From NCBI RefSeq assembly GCF_900120295.1, contig NZ_LT635470.1, forward strand, positions 992,001-1,056,000: 64,000 nucleotides of DNA. The letters are read 5' to 3'. The notes under the pieces are model-generated. The model was not told the origin of the DNA, did no database searches, and worked only from the letters and a program-made list of their open reading frames with translations. The translations under genes and the position numbers were made by a program. Below are positions 41,514-51,131 of the stretch, one piece after another (within the stretch, counting starts at the first letter, position 1; each line of letters starts with the position of its first letter). The DNA is from Blautia sp. Marseille-P3201T (GTDB lineage Bacteria > Bacillota > Clostridia > Lachnospirales > Lachnospiraceae).

Positions 41514-42614
41514 TTACTGAAATGCTGCTTTATCTTTATAATTCAGAGCAATGTAACTCTTTCCTCTATTAATATTCAATACATTGCCTGCCTCATCATA
41601 AAAAGTCAAATAAGAATTTTCATTTCCTTCTTCTTTTGACCATGTAATTGGCTGCATGCCACCATTTGAAACATAATATCCCCTGGCATCTGCACCGCCG
41701 TCCCAGTCTAAACTCTTATGTCCCACATCATCTCTTACGGAAATCTCTGTTTCTAAAACAAATACATTGGTAAATCCCAGCTGTTCTCCTGTCACTGCAT
41801 CAATTTGCGGATTTCCATTAATCTGCTTTAAATACTGCATTTTTTCAGCATCATAAGTAAAAGCCGCACTTTGTGAGCCAAAATCAATTTGAACAGAAGT
41901 ACAATCTGAAGAAACAGGTTTTATTTGTTCCTCCATACCATTAAAGGAAAATGCAGACCCTGTCTTATCTTCTTTTAAATCTGTGCGAAGTCCTTTTGAC
42001 TCAATGTAAGAAGTTAACTGTGTACCATCGAAATATCCTGTATGCTCCAGCGCATATCCCTGATTTCTCTTATCCTGATCCCTTCCGAAAAGACCTCCTG
42101 TATTGGTAATTCCTTCAATCTGATCCATATTCAGAGAATTCAAATAATCAGAAACAGTCTCATCAATTCCCCAGTTTACATAAAAGGCATCAAATCCCTG
42201 AGAAATCGCCGGAAAATAATAACGACAACTTCGAATTGGGCAGATTTTAGGAACTTTTGTATAGTCTCCGTAAAGTGCCATAAACCGGGTTACATCCCCT
42301 TCTACCGGTATTTCAAAAATAATGTCTGCCTGCCCAATTCCATATTGAGGCATAGCTTTCTCTACATTATTTACCATAACCGCCACAGGACGTTTTCCGA
42401 TTGCCTCCTCTGATAAATCTCCCAAACCGGTTAGTAAATTTTGATTTGCCGGAATTTCCGGCTCCTCTACTACTTCACCTACAGTTTTTTCTATTTCAGG
42501 CTCTTTCTCTTCTACCTTTGGCTGTTCCGTTTTTTCTTCTTTTTTACCGCAGCCTGTAAAAACCCCTACCATTACCATCACTGCAGTAATGAACATTACT
42601 CTTTTTAGCTTCAT
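41514..42614 (-). CDS. DUF3048 lipoprotein (YerB-like)
   Basis: About 366 residues. The start at 42614 (MKLKRVMFI) is preferred because GAAGGAAT precedes it and it begins a lipoprotein signal peptide with Cys in FTGCGKK. After an acidic linker, the DUF3048 domains include GKRPVAVMVNNVEKAMPQYGIGQADIIFE and RSCRYYFPAI. Family members lie on the outer face of the membrane; their role is not known. It is the last gene of the glmM unit. Confidence 0.9.
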   Translation of the reverse strand: MKLKRVMFITAVMVMVGVFTGCGKKEEKTEQPKVEEKEPEIEKTVGEVVEEPEIPANQNLLTGLGDLSEEAIGKRPVAVMVNNVEKAMPQYGIGQADIIFEIPVEGDVTRFMALYGDYTKVPKICPIRSCRYYFPAISQGFDAFYVNWGIDETVSDYLNSLNMDQIEGITNTGGLFGRDQDKRNQGYALEHTGYFDGTQLTSYIESKGLRTDLKEDKTGSAFSFNGMEEQIKPVSSDCTSVQIDFGSQSAAFTYDAEKMQYLKQINGNPQIDAVTGEQLGFTNVFVLETEISVRDDVGHKSLDWDGGADARGYYVSNGGMQPITWSKEEGNENSYLTFYDEAGNVLNINRGKSYIALNYKDKAAFQ

Positions 42615-42656
42615 ATCGTCACCATTCCTTCTACACAAATTTTCATGTGTCCCTTC

Positions 42657-43691
42657 TTATCTGGTCTGCAAAAAATAATTTTCTTTTACAGCTGTATCAT
42701 CTGCAGGATATAACGTTAAATACTGCTGCATTTTCTCTTTTGCGGAAGCAAAATCCTGATTTTTTTCATATATAACAATCTCATTAAAAAGTAATGCCTG
42801 ATTTACTTCTTTGTCGTTCACTTTTAATCCTTTTTGAATATATTCTAAAGCTTTTTCATAATCTTCCAACTCCATAGAGCAATATGCCAAGCCATTATAA
42901 GCCTCTGCTTTTAGTTCTTCCTGTTTTAAACATTTCTGATACATAGCTTCCGCTTTTTCCGGCTCTTTCGCTTCTACATATACTTTTCCAAGATAAATAG
43001 CCGCCGGTGCATATTCTTTTTCCCATGCTGTTTTCAGTTCTTTTTCTGCCTTTTCAAACTCCGATAAGTAATAATATACTCTTCCTCTGTTATAGAAATC
43101 TTCAGGAGATTTGGCTTTTAGTTCCAGAGCTGTTTCTAAATATTCTGCTCCGTCTGCATTTAAGTCACACTCCCGATAAATTCGATAGATATCCAGATAA
43201 TCTTCATATTCCTTAGAACCGGAAATTACTTTTGAAAAGTCCTTCTCTGCTTTTTTATACTCATCTAAATGAAGATATGCACTCCCTCGAAGAAAATACC
43301 CGTTTTTTTCTTTTTTTTCATCTAAAATTTCATCACAAGTCTTAATACATGCCCGATATTCTTTTTGATGGTACTGTGCATCTGCAAGGTAAAAATTCAA
43401 GTCTGTCCTGAGGTTTTCCTCCGATTTATCCGTGAAATCCAAAGCCGTTAAAAAGGCATCTTCTGCTTTATCAAAAGCTCCCTGGCCGCTCCAGGAAATC
43501 CCTGCACCTCTCCATGCTTTTGCGGCATCCTCACCGGCGCTGATTGCTCCCTGAAAATTTTCCAGTGCTTCTTTATAATTCTGTTTTTTCAGATTTTCCA
43601 TGCCTTTTTCATAATCTGTAGGTTCTTTCCCTTTGCATCCGCTCAACAGACAAACACCTAAAAGAACCATCAGTACGACTTGTTTTTTCAC
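42657..43691 (-). CDS. TPR-repeat lipoprotein
   Basis: A 344-residue protein with a lipoprotein signal peptide (LLSGC, Cys19) followed by tetratricopeptide repeats throughout, for example NYKEALENFQGAI, FDKAEDAFLTALDF, YKKAEKDFSKV and YEKALEYIQKGLK. It is probably a scaffold at the outer membrane face. It lies 18 nt after glmM and before the DUF3048 lipoprotein. Confidence 0.9.
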   Translation of the reverse strand: MKKQVVLMVLLGVCLLSGCKGKEPTDYEKGMENLKKQNYKEALENFQGAISAGEDAAKAWRGAGISWSGQGAFDKAEDAFLTALDFTDKSEENLRTDLNFYLADAQYHQKEYRACIKTCDEILDEKKEKNGYFLRGSAYLHLDEYKKAEKDFSKVISGSKEYEDYLDIYRIYRECDLNADGAEYLETALELKAKSPEDFYNRGRVYYYLSEFEKAEKELKTAWEKEYAPAAIYLGKVYVEAKEPEKAEAMYQKCLKQEELKAEAYNGLAYCSMELEDYEKALEYIQKGLKVNDKEVNQALLFNEIVIYEKNQDFASAKEKMQQYLTLYPADDTAVKENYFLQTR

Positions 43692-43709
43692 CCTTTTAAC
43701 CTCATTTCC

Positions 43710-45056
43710 TTATTCGGCAATCAGATTTTCCTCTTTCATGGCATCTACTACTTGTTCTGCATATTTTTCACATACTTCATCAGTAGGCGCTTCCACCATG
43801 ACACGGATCAAAGGTTCTGTTCCACTTTCTCTTACCAGAATTCTTCCATCTTCTCCTAACTCTGTTTCCACTTTGTGAACAGCCTCTATTACCTTTTGAT
43901 TTTCCCTTGCCGTTTTTTTATCATGTACTCTTACATTTTTAAGGACCTGGGGATAAATCTTTACTTCTCTTGTCAATGCACTTAATGGAAGTTTTTTCTC
44001 AATAATCACTTCCATTAATTTTAATGAAGTCAAAATTCCATCTCCTGTTGTAGCATGTTTAGAAAAGATAATGTGTCCGGACTGTTCTCCTCCAATAGAA
44101 TGACCATTTGCCATCATATTTTCGCAAACATATTTATCTCCTACTGCAGTCTTTTCATATGCAATTCCTTCTCTGTCACATGCTTTATAAAGTCCTAAAT
44201 TTGACATTACTGTTGTAACAATTGTATTGTTATTTAACTTTCCGCATTCCTTCATGTATTTTCCACATACATACATGATTAAATCCCCATTGACTTCCTC
44301 ACCCTGGTCATCAACGGCAATACAGCGGTCTGCATCACCATCGTAGGCAAATCCTACGTCTAATTGTTTTTCTTTCACAAAATTTTTTAATTCTTCAATA
44401 TGGGTAGAACCACAATTTGTATTAATGTTCGTACCATCCGGTTCATTATGAATAACGTAAGTTTTCGCACCTAACGCATCAAAAACACTTTTTGCAATCG
44501 CAGATGCACTTCCATTTGAACAGTCCAGCCCTACTCTTACATTCTTAAACGCACGAGTAGGAATAGAAATCAAATATCCAATGTATCTGTTTCGTCCTGC
44601 TGAGAAGTCCACAGTTCTTCCAATGTCTTCCCTTTTTGCCAAAGGCAGTTCTTCCAACTCACCGTCAATATATTTCTCAATCTGTTCTTCTATAGCAGCT
44701 TCCATCTTCTGTCCATTGCCATTCATGATTTTAATTCCGTTATCATAGAAAGGATTATGGCTGGCGGAAATCATAATACCGCAGTCAAAATTCTCTGTAC
44801 GGACTACATAAGACACACTTGGTGTTGTAGTAACATGAAGAAGATATACATCTGCACCAGACGCTGTAAGACCTGCTACTAAAGAATATTCAAACATATA
44901 ACTGCTTCTTCTGGTATCTTTTCCGATAACAATTTGCGCTTTGTGATCTTTTCCAAAATACCATCCTAAAAAGCGTCCTACTTTAAAAGCATGCTCTACT
45001 GTCAGATTTACATTTGCTTCGCCTCGAAAACCATCTGTTCCAAAATATTTACCCAT
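43710..45056 (-). CDS. glmM: Phosphoglucosamine mutase
   Basis: A 448-residue enzyme converting glucosamine-6-phosphate to glucosamine-1-phosphate for UDP-GlcNAc and peptidoglycan. It starts MGKYFGTDGFRGEAN, with the phosphoserine loop ISASHNPFYDNGIK, the metal loop DGDADRC and the sugar loop GGEQSGH. AAAAGGAGCG precedes 45056; an upstream in-frame ATG at 45104 is not conserved. It leads an operon with two lipoproteins. Confidence 0.96.
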   Translation of the reverse strand: MGKYFGTDGFRGEANVNLTVEHAFKVGRFLGWYFGKDHKAQIVIGKDTRRSSYMFEYSLVAGLTASGADVYLLHVTTTPSVSYVVRTENFDCGIMISASHNPFYDNGIKIMNGNGQKMEAAIEEQIEKYIDGELEELPLAKREDIGRTVDFSAGRNRYIGYLISIPTRAFKNVRVGLDCSNGSASAIAKSVFDALGAKTYVIHNEPDGTNINTNCGSTHIEELKNFVKEKQLDVGFAYDGDADRCIAVDDQGEEVNGDLIMYVCGKYMKECGKLNNNTIVTTVMSNLGLYKACDREGIAYEKTAVGDKYVCENMMANGHSIGGEQSGHIIFSKHATTGDGILTSLKLMEVIIEKKLPLSALTREVKIYPQVLKNVRVHDKKTARENQKVIEAVHKVETELGEDGRILVRESGTEPLIRVMVEAPTDEVCEKYAEQVVDAMKEENLIAE

Positions 45057-45143
45057 AATCGCTCCTTTTTGCACAATCATTCTTATTTTTTGTATTTTTG
45101 TCATATATTAAAATACCACAAAATAAGAATTTTGTCACGCAGT

Positions 45144-46067
45144 TTATGAAAAGAGCTGTTCTTTATAAATACCTTTTCTCACTAATTCTTTGAAAGACTC
45201 CATAACTTTTTCTTTATCTTCCTGATAAGTTACCCCAAACCAGGTATCGTGAGTTTTCAGTACAGACACTTGAGCCGTTCCTTCTTTAATCATACTATCT
45301 ACTACAGACGGCAGTAAATATTCTTTTTTCAATTCCCCCGGTTTTATTTCTGCAAGAAACTTTCTAAAACCTTTTTCTAATACTTCCAAAAACTCCGGTG
45401 TCAGGCCCCACATGTTCATAGAAACCAGTGTTTTTTCATCAAGAGCTGTCTTCTCACCTGTTTCTTCATCTACTGCTGCCGGTCCATTTTCTGTTTTCTG
45501 GATGTTATAGGTTTCAGTAATACCTACCAGCTTCTTTTGTTCATCTAATGCACAAATTCCTCTTGTAACACCACCATTATCACTTAACGTATTTTCCAGA
45601 ATAAATCCTGCCATACAGATATCCATCTTGTCTGTCTTTTCTCTGTCCGCAGTAAGGTATTCATGAATTTTTACAAAAGCTTCTTTTCCATAATAGTCAT
45701 CTGCATTGATTACTACAAAAGGCTCTTTTATCACTTTTTTTGCTGCTAAAACGGCATGTCCTGTTCCCCATGGTTTTGTACGTTCTGCCGGGCAGGTAAA
45801 ACCTTCCGGTAAATCCTGAATATCCTGATATACATATTCTACCTGTGTGATTTTTTCAATTCTGTTTCCAATAACTTCTCTGAATTCTTCTTCAATATCC
45901 TTGCGAATAATGAAAACAACCTTATTAAATCCGGCTTCCAATGCATCATGAATGGAATAGTCCATGATAATCTCCCCACTTGGCCCTACCTTTGCCAGCT
46001 GTTTAATTCCTTTACCAAAACGGCTGCCAATTCCAGCTGCCATAATTACCAGTGCTGTTTGTTTCAT
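45144..46067 (-). CDS. Sugar nucleotidyltransferase
   Basis: A 307-residue nucleotidyltransferase. The opening MAAGIGSRFGKGIKQLAKVGPSG is the nucleotide-binding signature, and NADDYYGKEAF is a metal-binding segment. The middle and C-terminal parts do not resemble GalU or RmlA closely. The sugar is unknown. It lies alone between glmM and pfk. Confidence 0.85.
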   Translation of the reverse strand: MKQTALVIMAAGIGSRFGKGIKQLAKVGPSGEIIMDYSIHDALEAGFNKVVFIIRKDIEEEFREVIGNRIEKITQVEYVYQDIQDLPEGFTCPAERTKPWGTGHAVLAAKKVIKEPFVVINADDYYGKEAFVKIHEYLTADREKTDKMDICMAGFILENTLSDNGGVTRGICALDEQKKLVGITETYNIQKTENGPAAVDEETGEKTALDEKTLVSMNMWGLTPEFLEVLEKGFRKFLAEIKPGELKKEYLLPSVVDSMIKEGTAQVSVLKTHDTWFGVTYQEDKEKVMESFKELVRKGIYKEQLFS

Positions 46068-46142
46068 GTTCGTTCTCCTTTTCGTTTACAATATACATAA
46101 TGATACTATATTGCCAGATAAACTACAACCCCCAGAAACACA

Positions 46143-46174
46143 GAACAGCCCGAATTCCCCAATTCGGACTGTTC
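46143..46174 (-). terminator. Terminator downstream of pfk
   Basis: A 14-bp inverted repeat with one mismatch (46143-46157 and 46161-46174) and a 3- to 4-nt loop. The minus-strand T-run is weak. Confidence 0.7.
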
Positions 46175-46215
46175 CTCTATAAAAACCTTCTCCAAAGTTT
46201 TTACTTCCTGTATTA

Positions 46216-47463
46216 TTATTTCTTTTTCATCTTTAACACTAAATGTCTTGGAAGACCATTTACCATAATCGGCTGATAATCGCCCTGAATTAATGGTTTG
46301 ATATAGTCAATAAAGTCTTTTGTCACATAATTGGCTTCTTTATTCATCCATTCTCTTGGCACCAGTTTTTCTTCATTTGCAATTCTATGAACATCATAAA
46401 TACCGGTTGCACTCATGTAAGGATCATCAGAAACTCTGTCAATGACAATCATCTTTCCTGTATCGCCTTCATCCGCAGCTTTTACTGCTGCTCCGCCTAC
46501 CATAAAAGCTTCTTCTATATCTACACGAGAAGCCATGTGTGAAGCACTTCTCTGAAGTGTGGAAAGTTCTACTGCTCTTGTCTTACAGTTGCATTCTGCT
46601 GCAAGGAAATTTGCAAGATAAGTAGCTGTTCCCTGAAGCTGTTTATGTCCAAAAGCATCTACATAATCCCCAACGCTGCCCAGTTCACATACATATCTTC
46701 CATCCTGAAGCTTAATCCCCTCAGAAACCGCAATAACAATAGATGATTTTTTCTTCAGCAGTTCTTTTACTTTCTTCAGGAAACGCTCTGTGTCAAAAGG
46801 AACTTCCGGCAGATAAATTAAATCCGGACCATCACAGTCTTCTGTCTTGGCAAGGGCTGTGGCACCTGTAAGCCATCCTGCGTTTCTTCCCATGATTTCC
46901 ATTATGGTAATCGTATTTTTCTTGTAATTCAATCCCTGAGCATCACGAATTACTTCTTTTGTAGATGCGCCAATATATTTAGCAGCGCTTCCAAATCCCG
47001 GTGTATGATCTGTCAATGCCAAATCATTATCAATTGTCTTTGGCACACCCAAGAATTTCTGGCTCTGTCCTGTAATAATCGCATAGTCAGACAACTTCTT
47101 AATGGTATCCATAGAATCATTTCCACCGATATAAATAAAGGTATCAATATCCAGCTTATTTAAGATATTAAATAGTTTTTCATAAATTGTTTTGTCCTCA
47201 TGAATTTCCGGCAATTTAAATCTGCAAGACCCCAAAAACGCTGAGGGTGTTCTCTTTAAAAGCTCGATATCCAACTCAGAATGAATTTGTGTGGATAAAT
47301 CCACATATTGTTCATCCAATAACCCCTGAACACCATGGAGCATACCATATACCTTATCAAATCCACGTTCAATGGCATTTTTATAAACCCCTGCAAGACT
47401 TGAATTGATTACTGCTGTTGGACCACCTGATTGTCCGACAATAATATTTCTTTTTTTCGTCAT
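46216..47463 (-). CDS. 6-Phosphofructokinase, PPi-type group
   Basis: A 415-residue phosphofructokinase of the clostridial PPi-type group. It opens NIIVGQSGGPTAVINSS, with YIGGNDSMDT in place of the GGDGS of ATP enzymes and KTIDNDL. The Asp next to the Ser (GGNDS) corresponds to the residue that blocks ATP and favours pyrophosphate; the preceding metal-binding Asp is Asn. MGRNAGWLTG follows. It likely uses pyrophosphate in glycolysis; the phosphate donor is inferred. Confidence 0.88.
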   Translation of the reverse strand: MTKKRNIIVGQSGGPTAVINSSLAGVYKNAIERGFDKVYGMLHGVQGLLDEQYVDLSTQIHSELDIELLKRTPSAFLGSCRFKLPEIHEDKTIYEKLFNILNKLDIDTFIYIGGNDSMDTIKKLSDYAIITGQSQKFLGVPKTIDNDLALTDHTPGFGSAAKYIGASTKEVIRDAQGLNYKKNTITIMEIMGRNAGWLTGATALAKTEDCDGPDLIYLPEVPFDTERFLKKVKELLKKKSSIVIAVSEGIKLQDGRYVCELGSVGDYVDAFGHKQLQGTATYLANFLAAECNCKTRAVELSTLQRSASHMASRVDIEEAFMVGGAAVKAADEGDTGKMIVIDRVSDDPYMSATGIYDVHRIANEEKLVPREWMNKEANYVTKDFIDYIKPLIQGDYQPIMVNGLPRHLVLKMKKK

Positions 47464-47603
47464 TTTGCCGTTCCCTCCTTACAAGTCACTCAATGTGATT
47501 ACTATTGTAACAAAAAGAAACTGCTTTTTCAATACTTTTATGGTTTTTATGTATGTTTTTTTCTTATTTTTAAATTATTTTTGTGCATTTTTAACATTTT
47601 TCT

Positions 47604-48887
47604 TTAAATCGCGTCTTCATTCCCCTGTTCTTTTATTTTATTAAACAGGTTTTGATAATATTCCAATGAAAACTCTCCGGGATTTTTCTTGTATACAGAA
47701 TGTTTTTCCACTAATTCTTCCGGATATTCCTCCAGTTTATAGACTGCCGCTTTCGGATTTTCTCTTTCATAATACATCAAAAGTGGTATATACTCATGGT
47801 TTGGTATCTGTATCTCTCCGGTTTCCAAATCCTTACGAATGGTAATTTTAGCCATTCCTCCTAAAAGACAAGGCAAATCATTTTGCGTTGCTACAAAATT
47901 TCCAAGAGAATAATATACCAGCATCTTATGTCCGTCTTCTCCTGTGAGAGTTTCCATCGGCCGCAGTACGTGAGGATGAGAACCTATAACAATATCCACT
48001 CCCTCTTCTAAAAACAACTCTATCCAATCAGCCGTCTGATCATCTACCTCCTGCACATATTCATCTCCCACATGCATGACCACCATGACAACATCTGCCA
48101 CTTCTTTTGCCTTTTGAATATCTTTACGTGCTCTTTCTTCCTCAAACAAATCTGCCAGGTACTCCTTATCCTCCGGCATTTCCAACCCATTAAAACTGTA
48201 TGTATAATCTAACATAGCAATTTTCAAATTTTTGCACTGAACTACAGAAATCTTTTCTGCTGCTGCTTCATTTTCATGGATACCCAGAATTTCTGTTTCC
48301 GGGTGCTGTTGTTTCCACCAGTCTAAGGTATACTCAATCGATTTTGTACCTTTATCCAGAACATGATTGGAGGAATGGGCGATCACATCAAACCCGGCAT
48401 TTACCAGAGCATCTCCAATTTCCACCGGAGTTCCAAAAGCAGGATAGCCGGAAACGTCTTCCCTGTCTTCTACGAAAATTGTTTCCTGAGTAACTAAAGA
48501 TAAATCAGCTTCCTCTATATCATTCTTTAGAGGTTCATAAATATGATCATAATTCCATACATCTCCATTTTGCTGCCCTGATTTATAAACAGGACCATGA
48601 GCTATATTATCTCCAACAGCCAGAAAGTCAATGGTTAAGTCTTCCTGTGCCTTTTCTTTTGCCAGTTGCTCCTGTCTTGCTTTTTCTTTCTTCTTCTCTG
48701 CTTCCGCTTTTTTGTGCGTTTGCACGCCTGCAAAGATACCGAAACCCAAAATCAAAACAAGCAAAGCAGCTATTCCAGAAAAAATCGCAATTTTCTTTTT
48801 AAGTTCTTTTTCTCGTCTTTCCCGCAGCTCCTCCCTTTTCCTCTGTCTTTCCCTGTCTTTTTTCAACAATTCTTCTCTTTCGTCCAT
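47604..48887 (-). CDS. CapA-family protein (PGA_cap metallophosphatase-like)
   Basis: A 427-residue protein. A highly charged cytoplasmic N-terminus of 30 residues is followed by one helix (residues 32-53), a charged coiled segment and an extracytoplasmic CapA domain with DFLAVGDNIAHGPVY, VTQETIF, AHSSNHVLDKG, MHVGDEYV, IGSHPHVLRPM and YSLGNF. CapA family members include poly-gamma-glutamate synthesis proteins, but capBC partners are absent, so the role may be in another polymer. It lies 21 nt downstream of a c-di-GMP phosphodiesterase gene. Confidence 0.88.
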   Translation of the reverse strand: MDEREELLKKDRERQRKREELRERREKELKKKIAIFSGIAALLVLILGFGIFAGVQTHKKAEAEKKKEKARQEQLAKEKAQEDLTIDFLAVGDNIAHGPVYKSGQQNGDVWNYDHIYEPLKNDIEEADLSLVTQETIFVEDREDVSGYPAFGTPVEIGDALVNAGFDVIAHSSNHVLDKGTKSIEYTLDWWKQQHPETEILGIHENEAAAEKISVVQCKNLKIAMLDYTYSFNGLEMPEDKEYLADLFEEERARKDIQKAKEVADVVMVVMHVGDEYVQEVDDQTADWIELFLEEGVDIVIGSHPHVLRPMETLTGEDGHKMLVYYSLGNFVATQNDLPCLLGGMAKITIRKDLETGEIQIPNHEYIPLLMYYERENPKAAVYKLEEYPEELVEKHSVYKKNPGEFSLEYYQNLFNKIKEQGNEDAI

Positions 48888-48908
48888 AACTTCTCCTTAC
48901 CTATACTA

Positions 48909-51131
48909 CTACATTCTTTCTTCCATCCAGCTTACAAATTTTTCCACCGGCAATGGCTTTGAATAAAAATATCCCTGCACTAAATCACAGTTCATTTCTC
49001 TTAATTTATCAATCTGTTCTTTTTCTTCTACCCCTTCTGCCACAACTGTAATTCCCAATTCATGGGCTAAAGAAATAAATGTTTTTAATACAATCCAGCT
49101 TTTTTCATTGCTGTTCACAAAAAACAGTCTATCCAGCTTAATTGTATCTACATCAAACTCCTTTAACAGAGATAAAGAAGAATATCCAAAGCCAAAGTCA
49201 TCTAAAGAACATAAAAATCCATATTCCTTCATCTGTGCTATTATTTTTTTGATTTTTTCTAAATGTTTTATCTCAATAAACATAGACTCTGTAAGTTCCA
49301 GCTCAATCTGTCCATCCGGAATATGATATTTGTCTTTTATATTCTTCAATTCTTCCAGACATTTAATTCCCTTTTCCATAAGATGCACTCTGGATAAATT
49401 TACTGATACTTTGATTTGCGGCAGACCTTGTTTCTTCCAATCGTTTAACAATTTGCATACCTTTTCAAAAACATAATAATCCAAACGGCATATCTTTCCA
49501 TTTGCTTCAAACAGCAAAATAAATTCTGCCGGAGATATCAGACCATAATCCTTATGATGCCACCGAACCAGCGCTTCTGCACTGCCGGTCTTTTCATTTT
49601 TCAAATTTACCTTAGGCTGCAAATAAACTTCAAATTCTTGATTTTTAACAGCACTCTCAAAAGAGTCATTTAATACAATTTCCTTATTTAATTTTACATA
49701 AAGTTCATGGTTATAGAATACACAACGTTTGTCATTATCATAGTATTCACTGGCTACTACTGCCCTGTTTTGAAACGTGCGAAGATCCTCACTGTTTTCT
49801 TCGACAAAGCTTGCCCCCTGGGAAAAGCTGACTCCATATCCATAAGCTGTTTCGCCTGCAATCCCATATAATTTTTGCATCATAACATCAATTCGTCTCT
49901 GAACACCTTCTTCTGTTTCTTCCTGAAGAAGTATAAAATAATGGTCACTCTCACTTCTTGCAACCAACTCATTTTCATCAATACAGCTTTCTAATATTTG
50001 ATAGGTATATTTCAAAACATGATTGCCGGCTGCCACACCATATTTTTCATTAATATTTTTAAATCTTAAAATATTCAAAAAAACCATGGCATATCTCTTT
50101 TTTATATTCTCTTCTATTATCTGTTGTGCCTCTATTAGAAATGCTGCATCATTTCTTCCTTCGGTAATAAAATCTGTAAAAGCAACTTTTTCAATCTTTT
50201 TTACATTTTCTTTATAAACACGGCGTATTTTAAACAATACGATAACGAAGGCAGATACGCTCAGCAATGTAATCAGCCAATATTTCTCTATATATTGATT
50301 TGTATTTTCTTCTAATATCGTAGAAGGTATAAAAGAAAGAAGATACCAGTCGTTAAATTCCAATGAATTGCAAGCCATAATCATGGTCTTTCCGCCATCT
50401 AATCCCAATTCAAAAATCTTTTGCCCTTTTTCCTCCGTATTTACAATGACTTTGTTTATAGATTTCTCTAAATCACCATTTGCTTTTTCTAAAAGAGCCT
50501 GCCTGTTTTCAGGATTGCCATTTTGATTTTCTGCATTTACAATCAGTTCTCCTTTTTCACTGACAATACAGCTAAAGCCGCCTTTTTTGCAATTAATCTC
50601 TGATAAAACAGCTTGTATGTCTTCACTGCTCTGTATTCCGATTAAAACACGGTCTAAGGTTCCATCTTTTTTGAAGGGTGTAGAAAAGAAAATTTTATCA
50701 TTATCTACAGAAATTGTTTTCGCCTCATCAAAAATATCCTGATTTTCCTGAAGATATTTATCAAAACACTCACATTCAAAGTCTTTTGGCAGCACACTTC
50801 CTTCTTTATCTACAACAACCAGATTTTCAAATAACAATGGATTTTTCTTCTTTTCTAAAACACGTTCTGTCAGTATGTAACCAGGCATTTCAGAAAAAGA
50901 GTTTCCTAATTCTTCAACATAGCGTTCATAACTTTGCATGCGATTGGAAATTTCTCTGTTCATCTGATTTGTGATATCATCTACATAACTTTCCGTCTCC
51001 TTCTGCATAACCTGATTTATTTGCATAGTATTTACAATCAGACATACAAACAACGCAGTAATTACCAGCACTATAATTCCCCATTGAATAAAATCTTTGT
51101 ACTTTTTTATAAGCTGTTTTTCAATTTTCAT
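48909..51131 (-). CDS. EAL-domain c-di-GMP phosphodiesterase with degenerate GGDEF
   Basis: A 740-residue membrane protein. Helices near residues 15-37 and 290-305 enclose an extracytoplasmic Cache-like sensor. A GGDEF domain at about 325-475 is degenerate (ARSESDHYFILL instead of GGDEF). The EAL domain (490-735) keeps EALVRW, VNLSRVHL, ELELTES, DDFGFGYSS, KLD and EGVE, so it should hydrolyse c-di-GMP. Its ATG overlaps the diguanylate cyclase stop (ATGA), which couples opposing enzymes. Confidence 0.92.
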   Translation of the reverse strand: MKIEKQLIKKYKDFIQWGIIVLVITALFVCLIVNTMQINQVMQKETESYVDDITNQMNREISNRMQSYERYVEELGNSFSEMPGYILTERVLEKKKNPLLFENLVVVDKEGSVLPKDFECECFDKYLQENQDIFDEAKTISVDNDKIFFSTPFKKDGTLDRVLIGIQSSEDIQAVLSEINCKKGGFSCIVSEKGELIVNAENQNGNPENRQALLEKANGDLEKSINKVIVNTEEKGQKIFELGLDGGKTMIMACNSLEFNDWYLLSFIPSTILEENTNQYIEKYWLITLLSVSAFVIVLFKIRRVYKENVKKIEKVAFTDFITEGRNDAAFLIEAQQIIEENIKKRYAMVFLNILRFKNINEKYGVAAGNHVLKYTYQILESCIDENELVARSESDHYFILLQEETEEGVQRRIDVMMQKLYGIAGETAYGYGVSFSQGASFVEENSEDLRTFQNRAVVASEYYDNDKRCVFYNHELYVKLNKEIVLNDSFESAVKNQEFEVYLQPKVNLKNEKTGSAEALVRWHHKDYGLISPAEFILLFEANGKICRLDYYVFEKVCKLLNDWKKQGLPQIKVSVNLSRVHLMEKGIKCLEELKNIKDKYHIPDGQIELELTESMFIEIKHLEKIKKIIAQMKEYGFLCSLDDFGFGYSSLSLLKEFDVDTIKLDRLFFVNSNEKSWIVLKTFISLAHELGITVVAEGVEEKEQIDKLREMNCDLVQGYFYSKPLPVEKFVSWMEERM

